Of a DNA stretch of 6,532 bases, positions 1-5,740 are shown one piece after another. Every line of letters begins with the position of its first letter. The first letter of the stretch is position 1. Where the stretch lies: NCBI GenBank assembly GCA_050259035.1, contig JBLMZW010000099.1, positions 1 through 6,532 of the forward strand, in the 5' to 3' direction. The notes beneath the pieces were generated by a model. That model ran no database searches, was not told the DNA's origin, and saw only the letters and a program-made list of their open reading frames with translations. This stretch comes from JBLMZW01 sp050259035 (lineage in GTDB: Bacteria > Bacillota > Syntrophomonadia > Syntrophomonadales > DTU052). The position numbers and the translations under genes are program-made.

Positions 1-1
1 A

Positions 2-265
2 GTAAGAGACGCACTTCTCTCCCTACCGTTCTGGCCGGATAATTTGAAGCAGCAGCTTCTAGGAATCGACGACTGGCAGCATACCTTGGTTCTGCCGGAT
101 ACCGGGGATGGAAGTGCGGTAACGGTTCGTGGACAGCAGGGAATGATAATGAGTTCACCTTCCGGCAATACCGACCTGGTATGGCTTGAGGATGGCGTGG
201 TATACAACCTGGAGGGTCAGATGAGTCAGACCCAGATCATGGAACTCGCAGAGAGTTTGAGGTAA
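2..265 (+). CDS. C-terminal part of a probable DUF4367-like protein (5' end outside window)
   Basis: The reading frame is open from base 2 to the TAA at 263-265, giving 87 visible residues; the true start lies upstream of the window. A TTG at 44 could be mistaken for a start, but the frame continues above it with a plausible protein sequence (VRDALLSLPFWPDN). The C-terminal pattern of a short beta-rich segment, then LVWLEDGVVYNLEG, then a helix ending MELAESLR resembles the C-terminus of DUF4367-type domains and outer-membrane-lipoprotein-sorting/anti-sigma-associated proteins, where a W..dG..Y.l.G segment precedes an IAESL helix. That match is from memory and tentative. The stop lies 3 bp before the ABC ATPase start, so the gene is almost certainly co-transcribed with the transporter, and may encode an extracytoplasmic partner or regulator of it. 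No signal peptide can be judged because the N-terminus is missing. Confidence 0.6.
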   Translation, partial: VRDALLSLPFWPDNLKQQLLGIDDWQHTLVLPDTGDGSAVTVRGQQGMIMSSPSGNTDLVWLEDGVVYNLEGQMSQTQIMELAESLR

Positions 266-268
266 ACG

Positions 269-1168
269 ATGATTATTGAAACGGTCGACCTGACTAAACT
301 ATATAACGGCAGGCCCGGCTGTAAAGATATCTGCCTCTCGGTATCCGAGGGGCAGGTATTCGGCTTTCTGGGTCCGAACGGCGCCGGCAAGAGTACGGTA
401 ATAAAAACCCTCTTAGGGCTCTTAAAACCTACCTCCGGACAAGCCATGGTATTAGGAAAACCTCTGGGGGATTGCAGCGCCCGTAAAAAAATCGGATTCC
501 TGCCCGAAGCCTTTCGTTTCCAGGAATGGTTATCCGGTCAGGAACTGCTGGAGTTCCATTCTTCCATGTATAAAATAAACCCGAATCTGGTTCGACAAAG
601 GATCGCTGAGGTTTTTGAGATTACCGGGCTTAAAGGCCGGGAGAAAGACCGTATTCAGACTTACAGCAAAGGCATGCAGCAGCGATTGGGACTGGCCAGC
701 GCCATGCTTCCTAAACCCCAGCTCTTATTTCTGGATGAGCCTACCTCGGCCCTGGATCCCCTGGGGCGAAAAGAGGTGCGGGATATAATTCACCGGCTTA
801 AAGAGGAAGGTACAACCATCTTTTTAAACAGCCACCTTCTAAGCGAAGTTGAAATGACCTGTGATGAAGTGGCTTTTATTAAGAAAGGCAGGGTGGCTGA
901 CAGTGGCCGCCTGGAACAGTTTTTATCCGGGGACCGGGAAGTTACTATTCGTTATGAAGGCCCGCCCGAGATACTTGAGGCCTTGTCCAAAGTAACGAAA
1001 GAATTGACCATGGTGGAAAGCAGAGTTAGGGCCCGGGTAGCTTCCGAAGAGGACATTCCCCTTCTGGCAGCCGCAGTCACCGAGAATGGCGGCCGTTTAT
1101 ATGAATTAACCAGTCAGGCCCATTCGTTGGAAGAGGTATTCATAACCTTAATGGAGGATAACAACTGA
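269..1168 (+). CDS. ABC transporter ATP-binding protein (ABC-2/CcmA family)
   Basis: A 299-residue nucleotide-binding subunit that would power an ABC-2 type exporter on the cytoplasmic face of the membrane. All core motifs are present: Walker A GPNGAGKST (residues 35-43), signature YSKGMQQRLGLA (132-143), Walker B LLFLDEP with catalytic Glu157, D-loop SALD (160-163) and switch His189 in NSHLLSEVE. The Q-loop position reads FLPEAF (77-82), with Glu in place of Gln; LPE is common in this subfamily, so it is not a defect. About 80 residues after the ATPase core form the accessory C-terminal domain usual in ABC-2 ATPases. The ATG at 269 is preceded by GAGG (259-262) at a 6-base spacing, lying inside the end of the upstream gene. 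The permease follows with a 1-bp overlap (TGATG). Substrate cannot be told from the sequence; NosF-like or antimicrobial/lipid exporters are possible. Confidence 0.95.
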   Translation: MIIETVDLTKLYNGRPGCKDICLSVSEGQVFGFLGPNGAGKSTVIKTLLGLLKPTSGQAMVLGKPLGDCSARKKIGFLPEAFRFQEWLSGQELLEFHSSMYKINPNLVRQRIAEVFEITGLKGREKDRIQTYSKGMQQRLGLASAMLPKPQLLFLDEPTSALDPLGRKEVRDIIHRLKEEGTTIFLNSHLLSEVEMTCDEVAFIKKGRVADSGRLEQFLSGDREVTIRYEGPPEILEALSKVTKELTMVESRVRARVASEEDIPLLAAAVTENGGRLYELTSQAHSLEEVFITLMEDNN

Positions 1169-2028
1169 TGTGGACGATAGCTCGATTAACCTTTCGAGAA
1201 ATGTTCAACAAGAAAATTTTGTTTCTTGGTTTGGCATTGACCGTGGCATATTTGGTTCTGTACGGTGTAGGACTGCATTATACCGCTAAAGGCATGAGCA
1301 AAGTATCGGATTACCTTGTGATACTTACCGGCTCTCAATTCTTAACCGCCGGAATTTATGTAAGTGCCCTTCTGGTGTCTGCTATAACTGTTTTTACTGC
1401 TGTAGGCGCACTTTCGTCGGAGATCGAAAACGGGATAATCCAGGCCATTGTAGCCAAACCGCTGCGGAGAAGGGATATCTACCTCGGAAAATACATCGGG
1501 TTGGGTCTGGTACTGACCGGGTACAGCTTGCTGGTGTTTATAGCCAACGTATTAATCGTGTATTTAACCATGGGGTTTAAATCTGATGACTATATAGGAG
1601 CCGGGGTATTATTTACACTCGTACCCCTGGTTTTACTGGCCATTACCCTGTGGGGCAGCTCCTTTCTAAGCACCCTGGCCAACGGAATCATCGTATTTAT
1701 TCTTTACAGTCTTTCGCTGGTTGGAGGGATTGTAGAACAGGTAGGGCTGCACCTGAGCAGTATGGCTGGAGTCCACGCCGGCCAACAGGTAACCACCGGC
1801 TTGACCAATACCGGAGTTATATCCAGTCTTATCATGCCGGTTGATTCCATCTATCGTCTGGTCAATTACCTCCTGGTCGCTAAAAGTGAGGTGCCGATTC
1901 AGGTTACAATGTTCAATCCCTTTGCCACCATGGCACCCCCCAGTTCGTACATGCTGGTTTACACCGGTCTTTATCTACTGGTTTTTATCCTCTGGGGGAT
2001 TAAAATTTTCAGCCAACGGGACATTTAA
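1168..2028 (+). CDS. ABC-2 type transporter permease
   Basis: A 286-residue polytopic membrane protein, the transmembrane partner of the preceding ATPase. Predicted helices lie at about residues 17-36, 59-82, 110-134, 145-165, 170-190 and 262-280, six as expected for one ABC-2 subunit. Between helices 2 and 3 it carries the cytoplasmic coupling motif typical of the family: a conserved E85-x-E-N-G (SSEIENGIIQ), then AKPLRRRDIYLGK (96-108). A soluble loop of about 70 residues (190-260) separates helices 5 and 6 and is probably extracellular, as in NosY-like permeases. The ATG overlaps the ATPase stop by 1 bp, with GGAGG at 1153-1157 as its ribosome binding site. Its TAA overlaps the stop of the convergent downstream gene by 4 bp. 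Two identical copies, or pairing with another permease, would be needed for a complete transporter; only one permease is seen here. Confidence 0.92.
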   Translation: MWTIARLTFREMFNKKILFLGLALTVAYLVLYGVGLHYTAKGMSKVSDYLVILTGSQFLTAGIYVSALLVSAITVFTAVGALSSEIENGIIQAIVAKPLRRRDIYLGKYIGLGLVLTGYSLLVFIANVLIVYLTMGFKSDDYIGAGVLFTLVPLVLLAITLWGSSFLSTLANGIIVFILYSLSLVGGIVEQVGLHLSSMAGVHAGQQVTTGLTNTGVISSLIMPVDSIYRLVNYLLVAKSEVPIQVTMFNPFATMAPPSSYMLVYTGLYLLVFILWGIKIFSQRDI

Positions 2029-2780
2029 TCCAGTCGTTGGTTTAATTGCTCATAAAGACGTTCAGTTTCACTCGGGCTATCGAAGTTGATGATCACCGTT
2101 TCCGGGTGATCTTTTGTTTTTATAACCAGGTAGGGCGAGACATCCATAGAGCCAAGGAAGAGAAGCACTTCACCCATTCCCTCCACCTGAAAATAACCTT
2201 TTCGAATAGAGCCCATGTCGAGACCATTGGTTTTAGATACCAGCGGGGGCAGTTCTTCCTTTAACTGAATTGATTCGATAGCTGAGTAATTAAGACTAAT
2301 TCCATAGTTCCCGCTTATACGAAGCTGGTTTTCTTCCAGAATAAAATTAGAAGGTAAGGATGACCATGCCACCAGGCCAATAATAACCAGTACGAACAAG
2401 GCCGCACCCCAGAGTATGTATTTTTGCCACCGAGCAGCAACGGGTTTCGGTTTTCCCAGGTTTTCATAAAATTCAGGGGGTGGAGTGAATTTCTGAGCAG
2501 CTGCTATGGTGTACAAAAGAATTATAATAAACAATGCTATTCCGACCTCTATGCCCCACATAAACCCGGCCCACTTCAGAAAACCTCCGACCAGCCAGGC
2601 AGCGCCCAACAACATCAACTGCCGTCCCATGAAATCGCCCAGACCCTTTTGAATCATATAATCCTTTTCCTCACGAGAGGACATATTATAACCGGAGATT
2701 AAGTCATAGGCCTTATAATATTTCATCAGTATGCCTAGAAAAACCAGAAAACCCGCAACAATAAAGTTAACCGCCACCAT
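2025..2780 (-). CDS. DUF3784 / bacterial PH-like domain membrane protein
   Basis: A 251-residue predicted integral membrane protein of unknown function. With the start used here, helices fall at about residues 1-19, 54-70, 75-94 and 121-140, followed by a soluble domain to the C-terminus. The N-terminal half (short hydrophobic helix, YDLISGYN, a charged SSREEKDYMIQKGLG loop, then paired helices) matches the layout of DUF3784 proteins. The last 105 residues look like a bacterial pleckstrin-homology-like beta domain: NFILEENQLRISG, then IQLKEELPPL, a TNGLDMGSIRKGYF turn and a C-terminal helix (SETERLYEQLNQRL). Such PH-like domains in Firmicutes usually have no known ligand. Another in-frame ATG lies at 2789, but AAAGGAT is 8 bases from the ATG at 2780 and abuts 2789, so 2780 is chosen. 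The gene stands alone on this strand, convergent with the ABC operon. Confidence 0.8.
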   Translation of the reverse strand: MVAVNFIVAGFLVFLGILMKYYKAYDLISGYNMSSREEKDYMIQKGLGDFMGRQLMLLGAAWLVGGFLKWAGFMWGIEVGIALFIIILLYTIAAAQKFTPPPEFYENLGKPKPVAARWQKYILWGAALFVLVIIGLVAWSSLPSNFILEENQLRISGNYGISLNYSAIESIQLKEELPPLVSKTNGLDMGSIRKGYFQVEGMGEVLLFLGSMDVSPYLVIKTKDHPETVIINFDSPSETERLYEQLNQRLD

Positions 2781-2797
2781 TGAATACATCCTTTCCC
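2781..2797 (-). promoter_or_regulatory. Ribosome binding site deciding the start of the DUF3784/PH gene
   Basis: On the minus strand GGGAAAGGATG ends at 2787. The AAAGGA core (2789-2794) sits 8 bases before the ATG at 2780-2778 but directly touches the ATG at 2789-2787. The spacing favours the downstream ATG, which also places the start at the beginning of the first membrane helix. Confidence 0.6.
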
Positions 2798-2826
2798 AAG
2801 CAAAATAAATGAAAAAAATACAACGA

Positions 2827-2855
2827 AGTATTAATCTTCATTTAGGTTCTATCAA
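2827..2855 (-). promoter_or_regulatory. Candidate sigma-A promoter for the DUF3784/PH gene
   Basis: Minus-strand TTGATA (2850-2855, 5 of 6 consensus) is followed after exactly 17 bases by AATACT (2827-2832, 4 of 6). It would start transcription about 40 bases before the chosen ATG, in an AT-rich leader. It is a match by eye only; similar matches arise by chance in AT-rich DNA. Confidence 0.35.
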
Positions 2856-2918
2856 AAACCGGACTACATTAGAATCTGGAGAAACAAAAATCTAACTTCG
2901 GTATTTCTTAATTGTACT

Positions 2919-2997
2919 GTTTATAAACCAAAGTTTCACCGGCTTCTACATTTATGGTTAAGCTCCTGTAATTCGTAGAAGTGGACTGATGGTGAAA
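2919..2997. repeat. Bipartite inverted repeat in the intergenic region 2781-3048
   Basis: The 268-bp gap between the two minus-strand units holds no gene. It contains two nested perfect 7-bp arms: TTTCACC (2934-2940) with GGTGAAA (2991-2997), and CTTCTAC (2943-2949) with GTAGAAG (2975-2981), separated by a 2/9-base asymmetric internal loop and closed by a 25-base loop. A 10-bp perfect palindrome GTTTATAAAC (2919-2928) lies just beside it. The position is downstream of the phosphorelay operon and upstream of the PH gene, so it could be a weak terminator-like structure or a binding site. There is no T-run on either strand to make a classical intrinsic terminator. Confidence 0.5.
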
Positions 2998-3048
2998 ATG
3001 GAGAGACTATCGAGAAAGTTAGTTTAGATTTATTTGATTTCCCCTGAC

Positions 3049-3849
3049 CTAATTATCAGTTTTAATCACATGGTAGCTGATCGGTCCTTTTCGAATCGCT
3101 TCAATGACCCTTTCAATCAACAGATCCGGATCAAATGGTTTAAGTACGTAACCTGATATGTTCATCTTGTGGACATCAGAAATGGTTTTATAGTCATTGC
3201 GTGAACTGGATACAAGTACAGGGGTGTTGGTACCCCATTTGCCGCTGCGCAGCTGATTCATAAATTCGAAACCGTCCATTTCAGGCATCATAAGGTCGAC
3301 AATGATCAGGTCAAAGGGCGACTGCTCCATCAATGCCTTACGCACCAGGGCCAGCCCGACGTAGGCGGTAGGTGCTTCCTCAACATTGAAGCCTTTTCGT
3401 TCCAGAATGTTGCTTAAAATCTCCAGGGCAAATTCATCGTCGTCAATAATTAAAATATGTTTAGAACCAGCATCGATTGGGGGGGTTCCGCGGTGTTGCA
3501 AACTGTTTGTGAATTCAGCCAGTATTTCAGGGTATTCTTCTTTAAGACGAGTGATGCTGATTACACGGTCAAGCTGCCCGGGGTATTCCTTTGGTGGTTT
3601 ATTGGCTACCAGTATAACGTCGGCCTTTGCTGCTCTGTGTTTGAGTTCGAGGGCGATATTCAGACCGGATGGAATAAAAAGATCCGAGTCCACAAAAATC
3701 AGGTTTATCGTCTCGAGATCCAGTGGTTCGGCCATTTCAGCGGTCCAGTTATCTACTATTAGGACCGAATGACCGTTGCCGATTAAGGCAACAATGACAG
3801 GCTGAAAAATCTCCTGCCGCTGGGTAATTAACAACACTCTCCCCTGCAT
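3049..3849 (-). CDS. Double-receiver response regulator without output domain
   Basis: A 266-residue cytoplasmic signalling protein. The C-terminal half (about 130-255) is a complete CheY-like receiver: acidic pocket Asp136-Asp137-Asp138 (ILIIDDDE), phosphoacceptor Asp185 in VDLMMPEMDG, hydroxyl Ser214/Ser215 in LVSSS, and conserved Lys237 in LKPFD. The N-terminal half (about 1-118) has the alternating beta/alpha rhythm of a receiver and an Asp54 (IFVDSDL) where a phosphoacceptor would sit. It lacks the acidic pair after the first strand (LLITQRQE) and a clear conserved Lys, so it is probably a degenerate, non-phosphorylated receiver. No DNA-binding, GGDEF or other effector domain follows. 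The ATG has GGAG 8 bases upstream. It is the second gene of an operon, 67 bp after the receiver-Hpt gene, and is a likely phosphate acceptor from that protein's Hpt domain. FrzZ-like double receivers are an analogy only. Confidence 0.88.
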   Translation of the reverse strand: MQGRVLLITQRQEIFQPVIVALIGNGHSVLIVDNWTAEMAEPLDLETINLIFVDSDLFIPSGLNIALELKHRAAKADVILVANKPPKEYPGQLDRVISITRLKEEYPEILAEFTNSLQHRGTPPIDAGSKHILIIDDDEFALEILSNILERKGFNVEEAPTAYVGLALVRKALMEQSPFDLIIVDLMMPEMDGFEFMNQLRSGKWGTNTPVLVSSSRNDYKTISDVHKMNISGYVLKPFDPDLLIERVIEAIRKGPISYHVIKTDN

Positions 3850-3916
3850 AGCTATCGCTCCATTTCCGGCTTGATCTGCTGGCCCGACTCAATAATAAGC
3901 AAATTTAATTTTACGC

Positions 3917-4759
3917 TTAATCGACGGCTTTAAGACCTGCAATCAAGGGTCGCAGGTGTTCGCGCACCGAATCCAGTTTCTTTTCTATCTCCTCTTTTGA
4001 CGCCCGCTTATAACATGCCTCTTCCAATTGGGCAACGGCTGCCATAAGGTTCAAAGCACCGATGTTCCCAGCCACACCCTTTAAGGTATGGGCCATCCGA
4101 ACGGTGATTTCGAAATCACCCTGTGCCTCACGAAATTTACTTTCAAAATCAGCATACTTTTCTCTGAATTTATAGAGTAGCTTTCGATACAATTGGGCGT
4201 TGCCAGCCATGACTTTCAGACCGGCGGCGAGGTCAAGTCCGTCGATCTGAGGCAGTTCCTCAGAAATTACAACTGAAATCGGTGCAGTGGGAAGATCTGA
4301 TTCCCTGTAATCTGGTTTTATCCAGGCAGCCAGGGCTTGGAACAAAATGTTGACATCGATCGGCTTGGCGACGTAATCGTTCATCCCCATTATTATGTAT
4401 TTATCACAATCTTCCTGAACGGTATCAGCGGTCATGGCAATGATAGGTATATTAGCCCATTGGGGATGGCGGCGAATGATTGCGGTTGCTTCATAGCCGT
4501 CCATCACGGGCATCTGGCAATCCATCAGGATTCCATCGAAGCTTTGTTTTTTAAGAATATCTATGGCCTCACAGCCGTTATTGACTATGGTTACCTTTAT
4601 TCCGGCATTGTCCAAAATTCTGCCAACGATTTCCTGGAAGATTTCGTTGTCCTCGACTAATAGAATCCTGGCCCCAATCAATTTTTGAATGTTAGCCAGG
4701 CAGCTGTTTTTGCTTTCTCGTGGAGACCTCCGCATTGATCCTTCCACCTGGCAAGTCAC
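3917..4759 (-). CDS. Receiver-Hpt phosphorelay protein
   Basis: A protein of up to 280 residues with two phosphorelay domains. The receiver (about 29-148) has Glu36-Asp37 (LLVEDNE), phosphoacceptor Asp80 in MDCQMPVMDG, Thr110 (AMTAD) and Lys132 (AKPID). After a linker, the histidine phosphotransfer domain (about 170-275) carries His224 in AHTLKGVAGNIGA. This arrangement and the lead-in IQKLIGARILLVEDN are what one finds at the C-terminal end of hybrid sensor kinases, yet no kinase domain is present: a TAA at 4768-4766 in frame just above the start closes the frame. It may therefore be a detached hybrid-kinase tail. The start is uncertain: GTG at 4759, GTG at 4747 (with AGGTGA 8 bases upstream) or ATG at 4735 (GGAAGG 4 bases upstream). 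All keep both domains whole. It is the first gene of the operon with the double receiver. Confidence 0.9.
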   Translation of the reverse strand: MTCQVEGSMRRSPRESKNSCLANIQKLIGARILLVEDNEIFQEIVGRILDNAGIKVTIVNNGCEAIDILKKQSFDGILMDCQMPVMDGYEATAIIRRHPQWANIPIIAMTADTVQEDCDKYIIMGMNDYVAKPIDVNILFQALAAWIKPDYRESDLPTAPISVVISEELPQIDGLDLAAGLKVMAGNAQLYRKLLYKFREKYADFESKFREAQGDFEITVRMAHTLKGVAGNIGALNLMAAVAQLEEACYKRASKEEIEKKLDSVREHLRPLIAGLKAVD

Positions 4760-4820
4760 CTGCCTTTAATAAGATTCGCGGGACCAGCACCATCATTTGT
4801 GGCGAAATGTAAACATTTTC

Positions 4821-4829
4821 AGTATATCA
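4821..4829 (-). promoter_or_regulatory. Candidate extended -10 promoter for the phosphorelay operon
   Basis: Minus-strand TGATATACT gives a TATACT -10 element (5 of 6) with the extended TGn motif directly before it. No good -35 hexamer lies 16-18 bases upstream, which fits an extended -10 promoter. Transcription would begin about 55 bases before the GTG at 4759. A short palindrome AAGGGTCCCTT (4845-4855) sits where the -35 region would be and could be an operator. Confidence 0.4.
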
Positions 4830-4882
4830 CTGGGCAATGTGGATAAGGGTCCCTTTATAACGACAATTTCCCACACGTTGCG

Positions 4883-4897
4883 TCAGGACATTCCTGA
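4883..4897. promoter_or_regulatory. Operator-like perfect inverted repeat
   Basis: TCAGGA-CAT-TCCTGA is a perfect 6-bp dyad with a 3-bp centre, centred about 65 bp upstream of the candidate -10 element of the phosphorelay operon. The geometry fits a homodimeric regulator, but no regulator gene is adjacent and the binding protein is unknown. Confidence 0.35.
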
Positions 4898-4941
4898 TCA
4901 CCATAAATTGCTTAATATGTAAGTCTTATTAGTCAGGGTTT

Positions 4942-5054
4942 CCGGTGCGTGCTACGCTTCACCGGGACCTCGTGCCATCTCCAAAGGATTAATAAGAGGT
5001 GAGACGTGCGGCCTTTGACCGCTGGGGGACTTACCAGGTTCGCCAGGCTCCAGC
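4942..5054. other. GC-rich stretch with several possible helices (unassigned; possible structured RNA)
   Basis: This part of the 500-bp gene-free region 4760-5260 is visibly more GC-rich than its flanks and holds a series of complementary segments. They are CCGGTG (4942-4947) with CACCGG (4960-4965), ACCTC (4967-4971) with GAGGT (4996-5000), CAAAGG (4982-4987) with CCTTTG (5012-5017), GCGG (5008-5011) with CCGC (5019-5022), and GCTGGGG (5021-5027) with CTCCAGC (5048-5054, one G-U). The second and third pairings interlock, so together they would make a pseudoknot; the fourth competes with neighbours. I do not recognise a known riboswitch; the TPP riboswitch core motifs are absent. Whether it is transcribed is unknown. 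Confidence 0.3.
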
Positions 5055-5219
5055 CCGGTTGCCATAGGAGTGAAAGGTGAGACGTAAAAAGTGAAACGTG
5101 AGAAGCTAGACGTAAGACGTTAAATGAAACGAGTCTCCACGTTTAACGTTTAACTTCTTACCTTTAACTTATAGGGGAGTCCGGCGCCCCCGGTTTGAAT
5201 GAGTTGCTACCAGCCCGGT
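5050..5219. repeat. 10-bp direct repeat flanking the heptad array
   Basis: CCAGCCCGGT occurs at 5050-5059 and again at 5210-5219, bracketing a 150-bp interval that contains the whole heptad array. It could be a target-site duplication from insertion of a small non-autonomous element, but the interval ends (TGCCATAGG on the left, GAGTTGCTA on the right) do not form convincing terminal inverted repeats. The right copy lies in the spacer of the candidate yjbQ promoter. Confidence 0.4.
5070..5174. repeat. Inverted array of degenerate 7-bp repeats
   Basis: The DNA can be divided without gaps into fifteen heptads from 5070 to 5174. The first half consists of GTGARAC-type units (GTGAAAG, GTGAGAC, GTAAAAA, GTGAAAC, GTGAGAA, GCTAGAC, GTAAGAC and so on). 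The second half switches to the complement (CGTTTAA twice, CTTCTTA, CCTTTAA, CTTATAG). The left arm 5070-5105 and right arm 5133-5168 are complementary at 26 of 36 positions, giving a long imperfect hairpin with a loop of about 27 bases. I associate such heptad palindromes with intergenic DNA of Peptococcaceae-type Clostridia, from memory only. There is no open reading frame. An AGGTGAGACGT copy also occurs outside the array at 4997-5007. Confidence 0.75.
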
Positions 5220-5233
5220 CATTCTGGTATATT
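5204..5233 (+). promoter_or_regulatory. Candidate sigma-A promoter for yjbQ
   Basis: TTGCTA (5204-5209, 4 of 6) is followed by an 18-base spacer and TATATT (5228-5233, 5 of 6). Transcription would start near 5240, leaving a leader of about 20 bases with the ribosome binding site GGAGG at 5249-5253, seven bases before the ATG. If this is the real promoter, the structured and repeat DNA upstream is not part of the yjbQ mRNA. Confidence 0.45.
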
Positions 5234-5260
5234 GAGCCAAAGGATAGCGGAGGCGATACG

Positions 5261-5674
5261 ATGAAATGGCATACTGAATACCACTTGTTTAATACCAGAA
5301 ACAAGCGGGAATTCGTAAATATCACCCGATTAGTGCAGGAGACGGTTGATAAGACAGGTATCAAGGAGGGCATGGTTCTGGTTAGTGCCATGCATATCAC
5401 TTCCGGGGTGTTTGTAAATGATGAAGAGCCCGGGATAAAATCTGACTTTATGGAATGGGCGGAAAGAATGGCCCCTTACCGGGACGATTACCTTCACCAT
5501 CGTACTGGCGAGACCAACGGAGACGCACACTTAAAGAGTATCCTTTTTCACCATCAAATCATGGTGCCGGTAACCGCGGGTAAGCTTGATTTAGGGCCCT
5601 GGCAGGAGATTTTCTATGCCGAGTTCGACGGCCAAAGAAACAAACGCCTCATCATGAAAGTAATGGGTGAATAA
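5261..5674 (+). CDS. yjbQ: YjbQ family protein (UPF0047; secondary thiamine-phosphate synthase type)
   Basis: A 137-residue cytoplasmic protein matching the usual length of the YjbQ/UPF0047 family. Family hallmarks in order are an N-terminal strand, REFVNITRLVQETVDKTGIKEG (16-37), the conserved histidine segment MHITSGVFVNDEEPG (44-58; His45, Asn53, Glu55), YLHHRTGE (77-84; His79), GDAHLKSIL (87-95; His90), VPVTAGKLDLGPWQEIFYAEFDG (102-124) and an R..R C-terminal strand. The conserved histidines are the likely active-site or metal ligands. Some family members have been reported to give weak thiamine-phosphate synthase activity, which is the basis of the family name; the physiological role is unsettled. 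The frame extends upstream to an ATG at 5195, but that extension is unlike the family and the ATG at 5261 has GGAGG at ideal distance. No thiamine genes or TPP riboswitch are nearby. The gene looks monocistronic or loosely linked to the nitroreductase. Confidence 0.93.
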   Translation: MKWHTEYHLFNTRNKREFVNITRLVQETVDKTGIKEGMVLVSAMHITSGVFVNDEEPGIKSDFMEWAERMAPYRDDYLHHRTGETNGDAHLKSILFHHQIMVPVTAGKLDLGPWQEIFYAEFDGQRNKRLIMKVMGE

Positions 5675-5740
5675 GATAGGACTACCATTAGGTTGCTTAA
5701 CGAATATAAGGCTGGGCAAAAGCTGGTGAGCGACATTCGA

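Noticed and set aside
44..265. Complete small gene from the TTG at 44
   Set aside because: The frame continues open to the window edge with plausible protein sequence, so this is the end of a longer gene.
2424..2702. Plus-strand open frame inside the DUF3784/PH gene
   Set aside because: It is antisense to a well-supported membrane protein and has no recognisable features.
3386..3772. Plus-strand open frames inside the double-receiver gene
   Set aside because: The minus strand carries all the receiver motifs; these frames are antisense shadows.
4942..4965. Intrinsic terminator at the CCGGTG/CACCGG hairpin
   Set aside because: No T-run follows the hairpin on either strand.
5195..5260. N-terminal extension of YjbQ from the ATG at 5195
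   Set aside because: The extra 22 residues are not part of the family, would span the candidate promoter, and the internal ATG at 5261 has the proper GGAGG.
4942..5260. TPP riboswitch upstream of yjbQ
   Set aside because: The conserved CUGAGA and related TPP riboswitch core segments are absent.
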